A stretch of DNA of 64,000 nucleotides from Streptomyces collinus (GTDB lineage Bacteria; Actinomycetota; Actinomycetes; Streptomycetales; Streptomycetaceae), in NCBI RefSeq assembly GCF_031348265.1, contig NZ_CP133771.1, positions 4,278,001 to 4,342,000 of the forward strand, given 5' to 3'. The number at the start of each line of letters is the position of its first letter. The stretch's first letter is position 1. Below the pieces are notes generated by a model. That model saw nothing but the letters and a program-made list of their open reading frames with translations, was not told the DNA's origin and made no database searches. Made by a program: the position numbers and the translations under genes. Of this stretch, positions 24,659 through 32,811 are shown in pieces.

Positions 24659-27600
24659 ATGAGCAACAGGGGGCGTTGGGCCTTGGCGATCGTCATCGCC
24701 TTGGGTGTGGCTGCCATCGCATGGCTGCTGATGGTCGCACTCAGTGATGGGTGGGGACAAGCTGACCCCATTGCAAGCGTCTTTGGTGGAGTGGTTGGCG
24801 TCACCGCCTTCGTTGTCTCCCTTGTCATGCCAAGGACTGGCCCAAAGGAAGCCACAGTCTTACCACCGAAGGCTCCTGCGCCAGAGTCCTGGTTCGTTCA
24901 CCGAGACGAACTTGAGCAGGCTGTCGCAGCCGTATGTCGCCGCGGTAACGGCTCAGCGGTTGCCTTCACGACGGCGCTGAAGGGCGCTGGTGGATTCGGG
25001 AAGACGACTCTTGCAAAGCAGGTCTGCGCGCACCCCGACGTACAGAAGGCTTTCGGGGAACACATCTACTTTGTAACAGTGGGCCGCGATGTTCGCGGTC
25101 GAGCGGCCATAGCCGCCAAAGTGGCTGCTGTAACGCTTGCCGTAACAGGCGAACCACTAAATGCCGGGCCAGACGCAGACCCAGCGCAAATGGGTGAACA
25201 CTTCGGTCAACTGCTGACTCGTCGCCCTCGCACACTGCTCGTGATTGACGACATCTGGGAATTTGAACAGCTCAGCCCCTTCTTGCGAGGGGCTGAGGAT
25301 CGCTGCGTCCGTCTGGTAACGACACGAAACCCAGATGCACTCCCTTCGCACGTCGCACTGATCACCGTAGACCGAATGTCTGCACAACAGTCCCGGACAG
25401 TGTTGTGCCATGGCCTAGACGATTCGATTCCCGGACCCGTCTTGGATGCACTACTAAAGGCCACCGGCCGCTGGGCACTGCTTTTACGCATGGTCAATCA
25501 GTATGTTGCAACGCTAACTGCGACTGGGATTGGCTGCGGAGAAGCTGCGCAGCAAATCTATACACGACTCCGAACTTTTGGGCCCGCTGGCGCTGACCAC
25601 GAGGAAATGTTGGACCTAAATGATCCCGAGCGTCGAAACAGGGCGGTGCGAGCCAGCATTCAGGCCGCGATCACGTTGTTACCCTCAGCTAGCGAGCGAT
25701 TTGCCGAGCTAGGCATATTCGCCGAAGACGAGAAGATTCCGATGAGTCTTATTGTCGCATTATGGGAAGCTACCGGTGGATTGGATGAGGCCCAGACTCG
25801 GCACCTACTCAAGCAAATGAGCGACCTCTCTCTGATCTCCATTGATACCACCGTCGATGGCGGCGGAGTTGAGCTCCATGACGTCATTCGCGAATATCAG
25901 CGCGCCGAGCTCGGAGATCGATTGGCGACGCTAAACGCCACCTTCCTAGAAGCAATCGCTGCCTCTATACCGAACCGAGAATGGTGGCAGACGAGAGGAT
26001 GCTACTTGCAGAATCACCTAATTGCACACTTCCTTGCGGCAGGGCGTCAAAGTGAAGCTGAGGAGCTGGCCGGCGATCTGCGGTGGATAAGTTACCGCTT
26101 GCAGCGACAGGGACCCACCGCCCCTATCAGTGATTTAGCATCTATCGACACACCCACAGCTCGTGTACTTGCTGCGGACTTGACTCGCGCTGGACACTTG
26201 CTTTCTCAAACAGAACCCCCACACTCCAGGGATGCCGTACTAAGAAGTCGGCTACACTCACTCCCTCACTGGAATTCTCAGGTGGATAATCTTTACCTCT
26301 CTCCACCTGTTCTAATTGACAAGTGGCCACCTCCTGATCTGCCGTATCGAGCGCTTCGTCGCACCCTGGCCGGCCACACCCAACCTGTTACTTCTGTGAC
26401 CATCAGTTCAGACGGTACTTGGATAGCGTCAGCAAGCGCGGATGGCACAACGCGCACCTGGGATGCAACCACCGGAGAAGAGCAGTTGATTATCACTGGC
26501 CACGAGGAGTCGGTAACCTCTGTGGCCATTAGCCCAGACGGCACCTGGCTCGCCACAACCAGTGGCGACCAAACAGCCCGAATCTGGGATGCCACCGACG
26601 GAACCCTCCGCAATACTCTGACCGGACACTCGGCCAGCGTGACCTCAGTGGCCATTAGCCCAGACGGCACCTGGCTCGCCACAACCAGTGGCGACCGCAC
26701 AGTCCGAATCTGGGATGCCACCGACGGAACGCTCCGCAATACTCTGACCGGACACACCTACCATGTGAATTCAGTGGCCATTAGCCCAGACGGCACCTGG
26801 CTCGCCACAGCCGGGGGTGATACCACGGTCAGGATTTGGGACGTAGACACAGGGCAAGAGCGATTCGCCTTACAAGGGCATTCCGTATCGGTTCTGGAAG
26901 TAACGATTAGCCCGGACGGCACCTGGCTCGCTACTGCGGGAGGGGATGGGAGAATCCTCATTCGGGACGCTGTCAATGGAGAGGTCAGGGACACCCTGGA
27001 CCACGGCGGGGGGGCGGCTTGGTCGGTTATCATCAGCCCCGACAAGACTCGCCTCTTCAGTTGTTCCGATAACGGCGCTATCCGCATCTATGATGCGTCG
27101 TCCGGAGTGGAATTGCACAGACTTAGGGGACACACCGACACATGTTTGCAAGCCGCAATAGGCCCTTGCGGTACATGGCTCGCCACAGCCAGTCACGACA
27201 GCACGGTCCGCATTTGGGATTTGACAGCGCTAGAGGAAAATGAAGCTGTTAGCGGCCACACGGACAGATTGTGGTCGCTTGCTGCCAGCCCAGATGGCTC
27301 ATGGCTCGCCACAGCCAGTCTTGATGAAACGGTCCGTATTTGGAATTCTGAGACTGGCCAAGTGCTCCACGTCCTAGGCCCGATGGATGCTGTTTGGTAT
27401 CTAGCTGTCAGCCCAGACGCTACGTGGCTCGCTTCTGTGGGCAGCGACTGTATCGTGCACATCTGGGATTCATGTACCGGCCAGGAGCTACAAACCTTGG
27501 TCGGCCATACGAATACTGTCTGGTCTGTGGCGATCAGCCCAGACGGCACCTGGCTCGCGACGTGCTCAGAGGATGGCACCGTGCGGATTTGGGACTGCGT

Positions 27601-28258
27601 CGACGGAACTGAACTACATACTCTGTCAGGAATCACCGGTTCTTTGGGACAGGTGATAATTGACCCTCACGGAAGGCGGGTTATTGCGCGCGAGGACGAA
27701 AAGGTTCTCATTTGGGACGCTAGCACTGGTGAGCGAATTCACGAATTGACTGGTCACAATCGACTGGTGCAGCAAGTCAGTGTCAGCCCAGACGGCACTT
27801 GGCTTGCAACTGCCAGCTCGGACCAAACAGCTCGCATCTGGGATTCCCACAGTGGACAAGAGCGGAAAATTCTTAACGGTCATACAAAGGCGATCTACTC
27901 TGTGTCGATCAGCCCTGATGGGTCCTGGCTGGCGACTGCCAGCTACGACGAGACCGCGCGCATCTGGGACGCGACCACCGGGGTGGAATTGCATACGCTC
28001 ACCGGGCATTCTGGTGCCGTCACTGCTGTGGCTATCAGTCCGTGCGGCACCTGGCTTGCGACTACTAGTGACGACAAGACAGTCCGCGTATGGGATCCAA
28101 CAACCGGAGTGGCACTGGCGATGACCCGTCTAGATTCCAGTCCACACATCATCGCTTGGAGCCCGACCCAGCCCGTTCTCTTCATTGCAGGCGAAATGGG
28201 CCCGTACGGTTACGAGTTCCGCTGCGCTGACGGAGGGTCAGAGGAAGATCAACCCTGA
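24659..28258 (+). CDS. Membrane-anchored NB-ARC STAND ATPase with 14 WD40 repeats
   Basis: A 1199-residue protein. Residues 8-28 and about 41-57 are transmembrane helices, so the ATPase should be tethered to the membrane. The NB-ARC-type module has Walker A GAGGFGKTT at 109-117, Walker B LLVIDDIW at 193-200, sensor-like RLVTTRN at 218-224, then a winged-helix/helical region to about 560 with VELHDVIREYQRAEL. Residues about 570-1170 hold 14 WD40 repeats, enough for two seven-bladed propellers. STAND proteins of this plan are signal-gated oligomerising switches, related in logic to Apaf-1 and bacterial antiphage sensors. No effector domain is fused; the TM pair may be the output. GC is far below the neighbours and TTA codons occur (25679-25681, 26135-26137), implying dependence on the bldA tRNA. 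Ribosome site AGGA before ATG. Defence role is inferred. Confidence 0.88.
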   Translation: MSNRGRWALAIVIALGVAAIAWLLMVALSDGWGQADPIASVFGGVVGVTAFVVSLVMPRTGPKEATVLPPKAPAPESWFVHRDELEQAVAAVCRRGNGSAVAFTTALKGAGGFGKTTLAKQVCAHPDVQKAFGEHIYFVTVGRDVRGRAAIAAKVAAVTLAVTGEPLNAGPDADPAQMGEHFGQLLTRRPRTLLVIDDIWEFEQLSPFLRGAEDRCVRLVTTRNPDALPSHVALITVDRMSAQQSRTVLCHGLDDSIPGPVLDALLKATGRWALLLRMVNQYVATLTATGIGCGEAAQQIYTRLRTFGPAGADHEEMLDLNDPERRNRAVRASIQAAITLLPSASERFAELGIFAEDEKIPMSLIVALWEATGGLDEAQTRHLLKQMSDLSLISIDTTVDGGGVELHDVIREYQRAELGDRLATLNATFLEAIAASIPNREWWQTRGCYLQNHLIAHFLAAGRQSEAEELAGDLRWISYRLQRQGPTAPISDLASIDTPTARVLAADLTRAGHLLSQTEPPHSRDAVLRSRLHSLPHWNSQVDNLYLSPPVLIDKWPPPDLPYRALRRTLAGHTQPVTSVTISSDGTWIASASADGTTRTWDATTGEEQLIITGHEESVTSVAISPDGTWLATTSGDQTARIWDATDGTLRNTLTGHSASVTSVAISPDGTWLATTSGDRTVRIWDATDGTLRNTLTGHTYHVNSVAISPDGTWLATAGGDTTVRIWDVDTGQERFALQGHSVSVLEVTISPDGTWLATAGGDGRILIRDAVNGEVRDTLDHGGGAAWSVIISPDKTRLFSCSDNGAIRIYDASSGVELHRLRGHTDTCLQAAIGPCGTWLATASHDSTVRIWDLTALEENEAVSGHTDRLWSLAASPDGSWLATASLDETVRIWNSETGQVLHVLGPMDAVWYLAVSPDATWLASVGSDCIVHIWDSCTGQELQTLVGHTNTVWSVAISPDGTWLATCSEDGTVRIWDCVDGTELHTLSGITGSLGQVIIDPHGRRVIAREDEKVLIWDASTGERIHELTGHNRLVQQVSVSPDGTWLATASSDQTARIWDSHSGQERKILNGHTKAIYSVSISPDGSWLATASYDETARIWDATTGVELHTLTGHSGAVTAVAISPCGTWLATTSDDKTVRVWDPTTGVALAMTRLDSSPHIIAWSPTQPVLFIAGEMGPYGYEFRCADGGSEEDQP

Positions 28259-28416
28259 CTGCACGCTCTGCACAATCCGACATGAATCGCGCAGAAGCGC
28301 GCCGCCCCGTCGCTCCTGATCCGTTCGCCTGACGTTCGCTTCCTACGGCGGGCTGGGCCCTCTTCGCGCATCTCGTCAATGTGACGCGAAAGATTGCGGC
28401 ACCCGCGCCCGTCGCG

Positions 28417-28446
28417 CGATCGGTCTGAGATCCTTGAGACCGATCG
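28417..28446. promoter_or_regulatory. 30-bp inverted repeat before the Nudix gene
   Basis: CGATCGGTCT (28417-28426) and AGACCGATCG (28437-28446) are perfect 10-bp arms around 10 bases, ending 15 bp before the Nudix ATG. It could be an operator for a helix-turn-helix regulator (the truncated TPR gene nearby once had one) or a terminator of the STAND gene. Confidence 0.55.
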
Positions 28447-28461
28447 AGAGGGGCCGCAGGT

Positions 28462-28995
28462 ATGGAGTGGAAGACTCACGGTGAGCGTCAGGTCTACACC
28501 AACCCTTGGGTGAATCTGTGTCTGGTCGACGTCCAGCAGCCGGACGGACGTAGGTGGGAGTACCACGTCGTCCGCCTCCGGCACTTGGCCGTTGCCGCCG
28601 TGGTCAACGACCGCAAAGAGGTCCTGATGATGTGGCGGCACCGCTTCATCACGGACTCCTGGGCCTGGGAACTGCCCATGGGCCTGGTTGAGGAAGGCGA
28701 GACGCCGGAACAAGCTGCCGCCCGCGAAGTCCTGGAAGAGACCGGCTGGCGCCCCGGCCCCATCAAGCCCCTGATCTACGCCGAGCCGGCCAACGGAATC
28801 ACCGACTCGCAGCACCACGTCTTCCGCATCGACGGCGCCACCTACGCTGGTCCGCCCACGGAGAAGAACGAGTCCGACCGCATCGAGTGGATCCCGCTCT
28901 CAGAGGTGCGCGGGATGATAGACCGCCGCGAGGTCGTGAGTAGTGGATCGCTCGTCGGCCTGCTCTACCTGCTCATGGACGAAGCGATCCGCTGA
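28462..28995 (+). CDS. Nudix hydrolase
   Basis: A 177-residue pyrophosphohydrolase with a complete Nudix box: GLVEEGETPEQAAA followed by REVLEETGW, matching GX5EX7REUXEEXGU. The upstream strand RLRHLAVAAVVNDRKEVLMMWRHR and length resemble the ADP-ribose pyrophosphatase branch, but substrate is not fixed by the box. Its 3' end overlaps the converging TPR-regulator fragment by 23 bp. Nudix plus TPR-regulator pairs recur in Streptomyces. In this element it might act on a nucleotide linked to the STAND system, which is inference only. Confidence 0.88.
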   Translation: MEWKTHGERQVYTNPWVNLCLVDVQQPDGRRWEYHVVRLRHLAVAAVVNDRKEVLMMWRHRFITDSWAWELPMGLVEEGETPEQAAAREVLEETGWRPGPIKPLIYAEPANGITDSQHHVFRIDGATYAGPPTEKNESDRIEWIPLSEVRGMIDRREVVSSGSLVGLLYLLMDEAIR

Positions 28996-29846
28996 CCGGC
29001 GGGAGGAGTTCCCGTAGCCGTGCCTCGAAGGCAAGGGCTACGGGCTCCTGCCTGTGTGGGGCCAACTGGTCGTAGAACTCCCTGAGATGCCCTGACACTC
29101 GCTCCGAAGCCACCGCCGACGCGGGCTCCAGAGCCTCGGTGGCGGTGTGGCACGCCTGGTCAAGCTTGCCCTGGTCCAGTTGCGTACGGGCCAGCCAGAA
29201 CGAGTGGAACGCGCGGCCTCGCTGGTTTGTGTGGTCCTCCCGCCGCAGGGCGTCTGCGATCAAAGGTTCGGCGGTCGCCGCTTCGCCCAGACGGCCGTGG
29301 GCAATGCCCGTGTCCACGATGAGCTTCGGCTCGTCGAAGTAGGTCACCCATGAGGGGTCCGGATCGCTCGCCCCGATCTTCTCGAATTGGCTGTGCGCTT
29401 CCCCGATCGCCCGGTGCGTGTCATCACGGTTGCCGAGGGTGGCGTGGGCGAATGCTTCCCGCATGGCCAACATCGACATAACGCGCGGCGTGTTGCCGAG
29501 TGCTGACCGGGCCTGGTCCTGGGCTGCGGTCACGAGTGCCAACGAGTCGGCGGGCTTGTCCTGGTAGGTCGCCTGCAAGCTCATGCAGGCGAGGACGTTA
29601 GCCATGAACTGGCGGTCGTCGATCTCCTTCGCCAGTTGCAGGGCCTCGGTGAAGTACGCGCGGGCCTGGTTGTACTGGCGGGCGTCGAAGTAGGTCCAGC
29701 CGGTCAGGCGTGCCAGCTCGGCCGCGATGCCGTACAGGCCGTTCTGGATGGACGGCGGTCGGCTCTCCTTCAAGAGTCCGACGACATACCGGAGCTGGCC
29801 AACGATGGCGGGCCGGAGTGCTTCGCCGCCGTGCTGGTCGTCCCGT
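28973..29846 (-). pseudogene. TPR-domain transcriptional regulator lacking its N-terminal HTH
   Basis: About 290 residues of tetratricopeptide-like helices (ARLTGWTYFDARQYNQARAYF, ALQLAKEIDDRQFMANVLAC and further repeats). This is the C-terminal part of a common Streptomyces family of XRE regulators of about 400 residues. Toward its N-terminus the similarity stops at DDQHGGEALRPAI. Beyond about 29846 the frame runs antisense to an integrase fragment and has no HTH. A start at 29884 exists but would be chimeric. Lost DNA binding is likely. Its neighbour, the Nudix gene, is its usual partner. Confidence 0.75.
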
Positions 29847-30128
29847 CGCCACACGAAGAACGGCACGCCCATCGAGCCACGCAACCTGAACCGCTCCTTC
29901 GAGGCGCTGTGCGTCCGTGCCGGCGTCCGCAGGGTCCGTTTTCACGACCTGCGCCACACGTGCGCCTCGCTGCTCCACGAACAGGGCGCCGACGCCCGCA
30001 TGATCATGGAAGTTCTCGGCCACAGCTCAATCCGCGTGACCATGGACATCTACACCTTCGTACGGCTCGACTCCCAGCGGTCCGCCTTCGACCGCGTTGG
30101 CAACGCCCTTCGAGACCCAGGCAACTGA
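29847..30128 (+). pseudogene. Tyrosine integrase, C-terminal fragment
   Basis: About 92 residues: NGTPIEPRNLNRSFEAL, then the conserved FHDLRHTCASLL (box II His-x-x-Arg), VLGHSSIRVTMDIYTF with the His and catalytic Tyr. The N-terminal core-binding domain and the first catalytic Arg are missing; upstream sequence is antisense regulator DNA. The family integrates into tRNA genes, in line with the att repeats. The fragment should be inactive. A perfect hairpin follows 63 bp downstream. Confidence 0.85.
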
Positions 30129-30190
30129 CACTCATGCGAACCCTGCGAGGTCGCACTCGAACTAGCTGTTGGTCTCCGAACTGCCGTCCA

Positions 30191-30220
30191 GCCGTCCTGC
30201 CACGAACCAGGCAGGACGGC
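30191..30220 (+). terminator. Terminator after the integrase remnant
   Basis: Perfect 11-bp stem GCCGTCCTGCC / GGCAGGACGGC with loop ACGAACCA. Confidence 0.75.
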
Positions 30221-30404
30221 TATCCCTTCGATTACTCATCCGCAAGTTCTGGCCTCCGAAAGATCGACGGAGGTACGCATTCCATAGCTCCTGCAACTGC
30301 CCGCAGTTGTAGTCAGAACTACGCTCCCCCCTACGGAACCTCACCACCGCCGCGCAACGTCCTATTCGATGATCAAGTCGTCGAATTGTCGGAGGGCGCG
30401 AGGA

Positions 30405-31153
30405 GTGGACCGGACGACCACGATAGGCATCCTCATCATGGCATCCATAGTCACACTGGGCGCCATCTATTTCCTCCTCCGCACACAGCACGCTAGCGCT
30501 ACTACGCAGACAAGCGTCCTCGGCGTCTCTGCAGCAATACTCGGCCTGCTCGCTACGTACTTCACGGCCATTCTCGATGAACCCGATAAAGCCTCGAAGT
30601 CGGCCCCTGCCGGTGGACCAACAAGCCCGAGCGAATCGAGCACGATCAACCCATCACCAGGCGAGTCAGATGCAGCTAAGGACTCACCTTCTCCGAAGGT
30701 CGCACCTCCGACCTCCCCCACCGTTGATGGCAGCGCTTCCATCAACTCCGCCAAGCCGCCCAAGAAGAGCACCACCTGGGGACATATACGCGCCACAAAA
30801 TCACCCTTCAAGGGCCTCTGCCTGGAAGCCGAAGGAGACACAGTCGTTACGGCCAATTGCCGTGACTCCAAGGAGCAGCTCTGGAAAAAACGACTGACCG
30901 CAGCGAGATCGTCAGCCGCGACGCGCGCTGCCTTTCACCGGAAGGAGTCGGTGGCGGACAGACCATGCTCACGCAAGCATGCGACGGAAGCGATATTCAG
31001 AAATGGGAACAGCGCGACGGCCGCATTTGGTCCGATTCCCTATGCCTGACAATTCGCGGCCCCTATACGACCCCGGGCGCGGCGATCCAGACATGGAATA
31101 CGGAGGAAGACACAAAGCCCGCCAACGAGATGTACTGGAGCCTCTCGGGTTGA
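30405..31153 (+). pseudogene. Membrane-anchored ricin-lectin protein, frameshifted
   Basis: A GTG behind GGAGGG opens a protein with two hydrophobic helices (residues about 8-26 and 37-56), a Ser/Pro/Lys linker and the first third of a ricin-B beta-trefoil (GLCLEAEGDTVV, EQLW). At AAAAAA (about 30886-30891) the lectin continues in the -1 frame (RCLSPEGVGGGQTML, IQKWEQ, IQTWN) to a TGA. Three QxW motifs span the junction, so this was one protein of about 248 residues. The cause may be a lost base, a homopolymer sequencing error, or programmed -1 slippage. A lectin exposed at the cell surface is the expected role of the intact form. Confidence 0.65.
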
Positions 31154-31357
31154 CTCCCGCCTTGCGGCTGCTTCCCACACCCCGCAGCGTGAGGGGACTC
31201 GGCACCTTCTGGGCAGTCGCACCTCTGGTCCGCATCATGCAGCTTGGTGCGTTCTGCGCAACCAAGGGAGGGTTAGCGAGGTTGGAGCAGATCGTCCACT
31301 TGGCCGGCAGGACGGGCGAGACCAAACCATCAGCCTTGCCTTCAAGCGCTGAACCGG

Positions 31358-31380
31358 TTGCCGTCAACTGGTGCCGTCAA
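31358..31380. promoter_or_regulatory. Right-end integrase arm-type repeats
   Basis: TTGCCGTCAA (31358-31367) and GTGCCGTCAA (31371-31380), the same word and spacing as the left-end set, 50-70 bp inside attR. Confidence 0.6.
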
Positions 31381-31390
31381 GGCAAAGAGC

Positions 31391-31422
31391 AGAGGCCCTG
31401 TGGATCTCTCCACAGGGCCTCT
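31391..31422 (-). terminator. Element-borne terminator of tRNA-Arg
   Basis: A 13-bp stem AGAGGCCCTGTGG / CCACAGGGCCTCT with loop ATCTCT, the same loop and outer stem as the displaced terminator at 24343. The element thus supplies both the tRNA 3' half and a working terminator. Confidence 0.75.
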
Positions 31423-31429
31423 GACGTGC

Positions 31430-31473
31430 TGTGCACTCGGCAGGATTCGAACCTGCAACCTTCTGATCCGTAG
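31430..31473. repeat. attR: 44-bp repeat within the intact tRNA-Arg
   Basis: Same 44 bases as 24377-24420. It ends in the anticodon loop, a usual crossover region for tyrosine integrases. Confidence 0.92.
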
Positions 31474-31504
31474 TCAGATGCTCTATCCGTTAAGCTACGA
31501 GTGC
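31432..31504 (-). tRNA. tRNA-Arg (anticodon ACG)
   Basis: A 73-nt cloverleaf: acceptor GCACTCG pairs with CGAGTGC and the discriminator is A. The anticodon stem-loop is CTGA-CTACGGA-TCAG with ACG, and the T loop is GGTTCGAATCC. No CCA is encoded. Its 3' half is provided by the integrated element. It is preceded by a T-rich stretch and followed by the hairpin at 31391. Confidence 0.95.
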
Positions 31505-31673
31505 TTGTTCTGTTTTTTCGCCGCTCTCGGGCCTTCCGGCTCGCTCGCGGCGACAGGAAGAACATTACATGACTGCCGCCGCCATGTGAAATCCGTTAGC
31601 CGCACCCCTTGTGAGCTGCGGAAACGGCACTTCCGGCCGCTCCTCCGGGTGCTCTCCCGGAGGGCAACGACAG

Positions 31674-31703
31674 CGAAGCCCCGGTCGGGTGACCGGGGCT
31701 TCG
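31674..31703 (-). terminator. Terminator of tRNA-Ser(GCU)
   Basis: A 13-bp perfect stem CGAAGCCCCGGTC / GACCGGGGCTTCG with loop GGGT, starting 11 bp after the tRNA 3' end. Confidence 0.8.
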
Positions 31704-31713
31704 TGATCGAGTG

Positions 31714-31804
31714 CGGAGGCGGAGGGATTTGAACCCTCGATGGGCTTTAAGGCCCAAACCGCATTAGCAGTGCGGCGCCATAGACCGGACTAGGCGACGC
31801 CTCC
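31714..31804 (-). tRNA. tRNA-Ser (anticodon GCU)
   Basis: A 91-nt class II tRNA: acceptor GGAGGCG/CGCCTCC, anticodon stem CCGCA-CTGCTAA-TGCGG with GCU, and a long variable arm (GGGCCTT/AAGCCC). No encoded CCA. Confidence 0.95.
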
Positions 31805-31989
31805 AGCATCACTCCCGCGCGAGCGCGAGCGGTGCGTGCCGATGATGACACAGTCGAGCGTGCTGTCACCAATCGACCCCCACGGTACTAGGCGGGAAGG
31901 GCGCAGGGCAAAGGCCTTGTCAGGGCCGTGCGGGCCTCCGCTTGCATGACAGCGCGCAACATCCGGGGCCGCTTCGCGTTAGTCATGGC

Positions 31990-32475
31990 ATGTTGCGTGC
32001 CATTCCCCGGGCCATCGCCCGCCCTGTCCTGCGGCGCCTCCTCGTCGGTGCCGCCGCCTCCATCGCCGCCGCCGGGTCGCTGACCGCGATGCCCCCGGCC
32101 GCCCACGCCCAGCCCGGCGGCGGTCCGGACCGCGATCATCTGACCGTCACCGTGCGGGACGCCGGCGGCGGGGCCGACGGAACGTTCGAGCTGTACTGCG
32201 GCCCCCACGGCGGCAGCCATCCCGACCCGAGCGGCGCCTGTGCCGCCCTGGAGCGGGACACGCGGTCGACAGAGGAGGTCTTCGCGCCCGCGCCGGAAGG
32301 CGGCTTCTGCACCATGCAGAACGGCGGCCCGGCCACCGCGCACGTCACCGGCACCTGGGCCGGGCGGCCCGTCGACGCCACCTACGACCGCCGTGACGGC
32401 TGCCAGATCTCCCGCTGGGACCGGCTCGTGCCGCTGCTGCCGGGCCTGGGGGGTGACGGGGGCGCCAGGGCCTGA
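31990..32475 (+). CDS. Subtilisin-inhibitor (SSI) family secreted protease inhibitor
   Basis: A 161-residue precursor. A signal peptide of about 37 residues ends AAHA-QP. The mature part aligns with the SSI family: LTVTVRDAGG, YCGPHGGSHPDPSGACAAL, a reactive-loop Cys in GGFCTMQNGG, TWAGRPVDATYDRRDGC. Four Cys would form the two family disulfides. The loop has Met at the expected P1 position followed by Gln. SSI proteins block secreted subtilisins outside the cell. The C-terminal tail after the last Cys is longer and more Gly-rich than usual. ATG at 31990 chosen over an upstream TTG. Confidence 0.85.
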   Translation: MLRAIPRAIARPVLRRLLVGAAASIAAAGSLTAMPPAAHAQPGGGPDRDHLTVTVRDAGGGADGTFELYCGPHGGSHPDPSGACAALERDTRSTEEVFAPAPEGGFCTMQNGGPATAHVTGTWAGRPVDATYDRRDGCQISRWDRLVPLLPGLGGDGGARA

Positions 32476-32811
32476 GCCGTCCGCCGGCTCCGGTTCGGCG
32501 GACAGGGCGGGGCGTCCCGGCGGCTCCTTCTGCGCCACGTCCCGCCCTCATCACGCCAGTCTGGCCAAAAGGTACAGAAACACCGTCCTCGTAAAGGTCT
32601 CGCGACGGTCCCGCGCCGTCGTCGCAGGAGGGCGGGTGTTTGACGGTTACTCGGTCGTCAGTTCGGGGTCACTTCCTCGTGCGACCTCGCTCTCATCCGG
32701 CGTCGCGAGCGCAACCGCAACCCTTAGACTCCCTCGCGTGACACGCCGCGGGACGGTTGGCAAGATGGCCCGAGCGGTCGGCAAGGTGCGGTATCAGGGA
32801 GGAAGCGTCTC
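32476..32811. other. Intergenic region before the PAS/receiver protein
   Basis: No coding frame is convincing. The last 15 bases hold a strong ribosome site (GGGAGGAAGC) for the next gene. A CTTAGACT stretch near 32723 could be a -10 box. No hairpin comparable to the other terminators was found. Confidence 0.4.

Larger units (their letters stand above)
24421..31473. mobile_element. Decayed integrative element in tRNA-Arg(ACG)
   Basis: About 7.05 kb bounded by the 44-bp direct repeats. It contains arm-type repeats just inside both ends, an NB-ARC/WD40 protein, a Nudix hydrolase, a TPR regulator lacking its N-terminus, the C-terminal quarter of a tyrosine integrase and a frameshifted ricin-lectin gene. 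The STAND and ricin genes have clearly lower GC and third-position GC than the flanks. No excisionase, replication or transfer gene is present, and the integrase is truncated, so it should be immobile without help. The intact tRNA is rebuilt at the right end. Confidence 0.88.
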
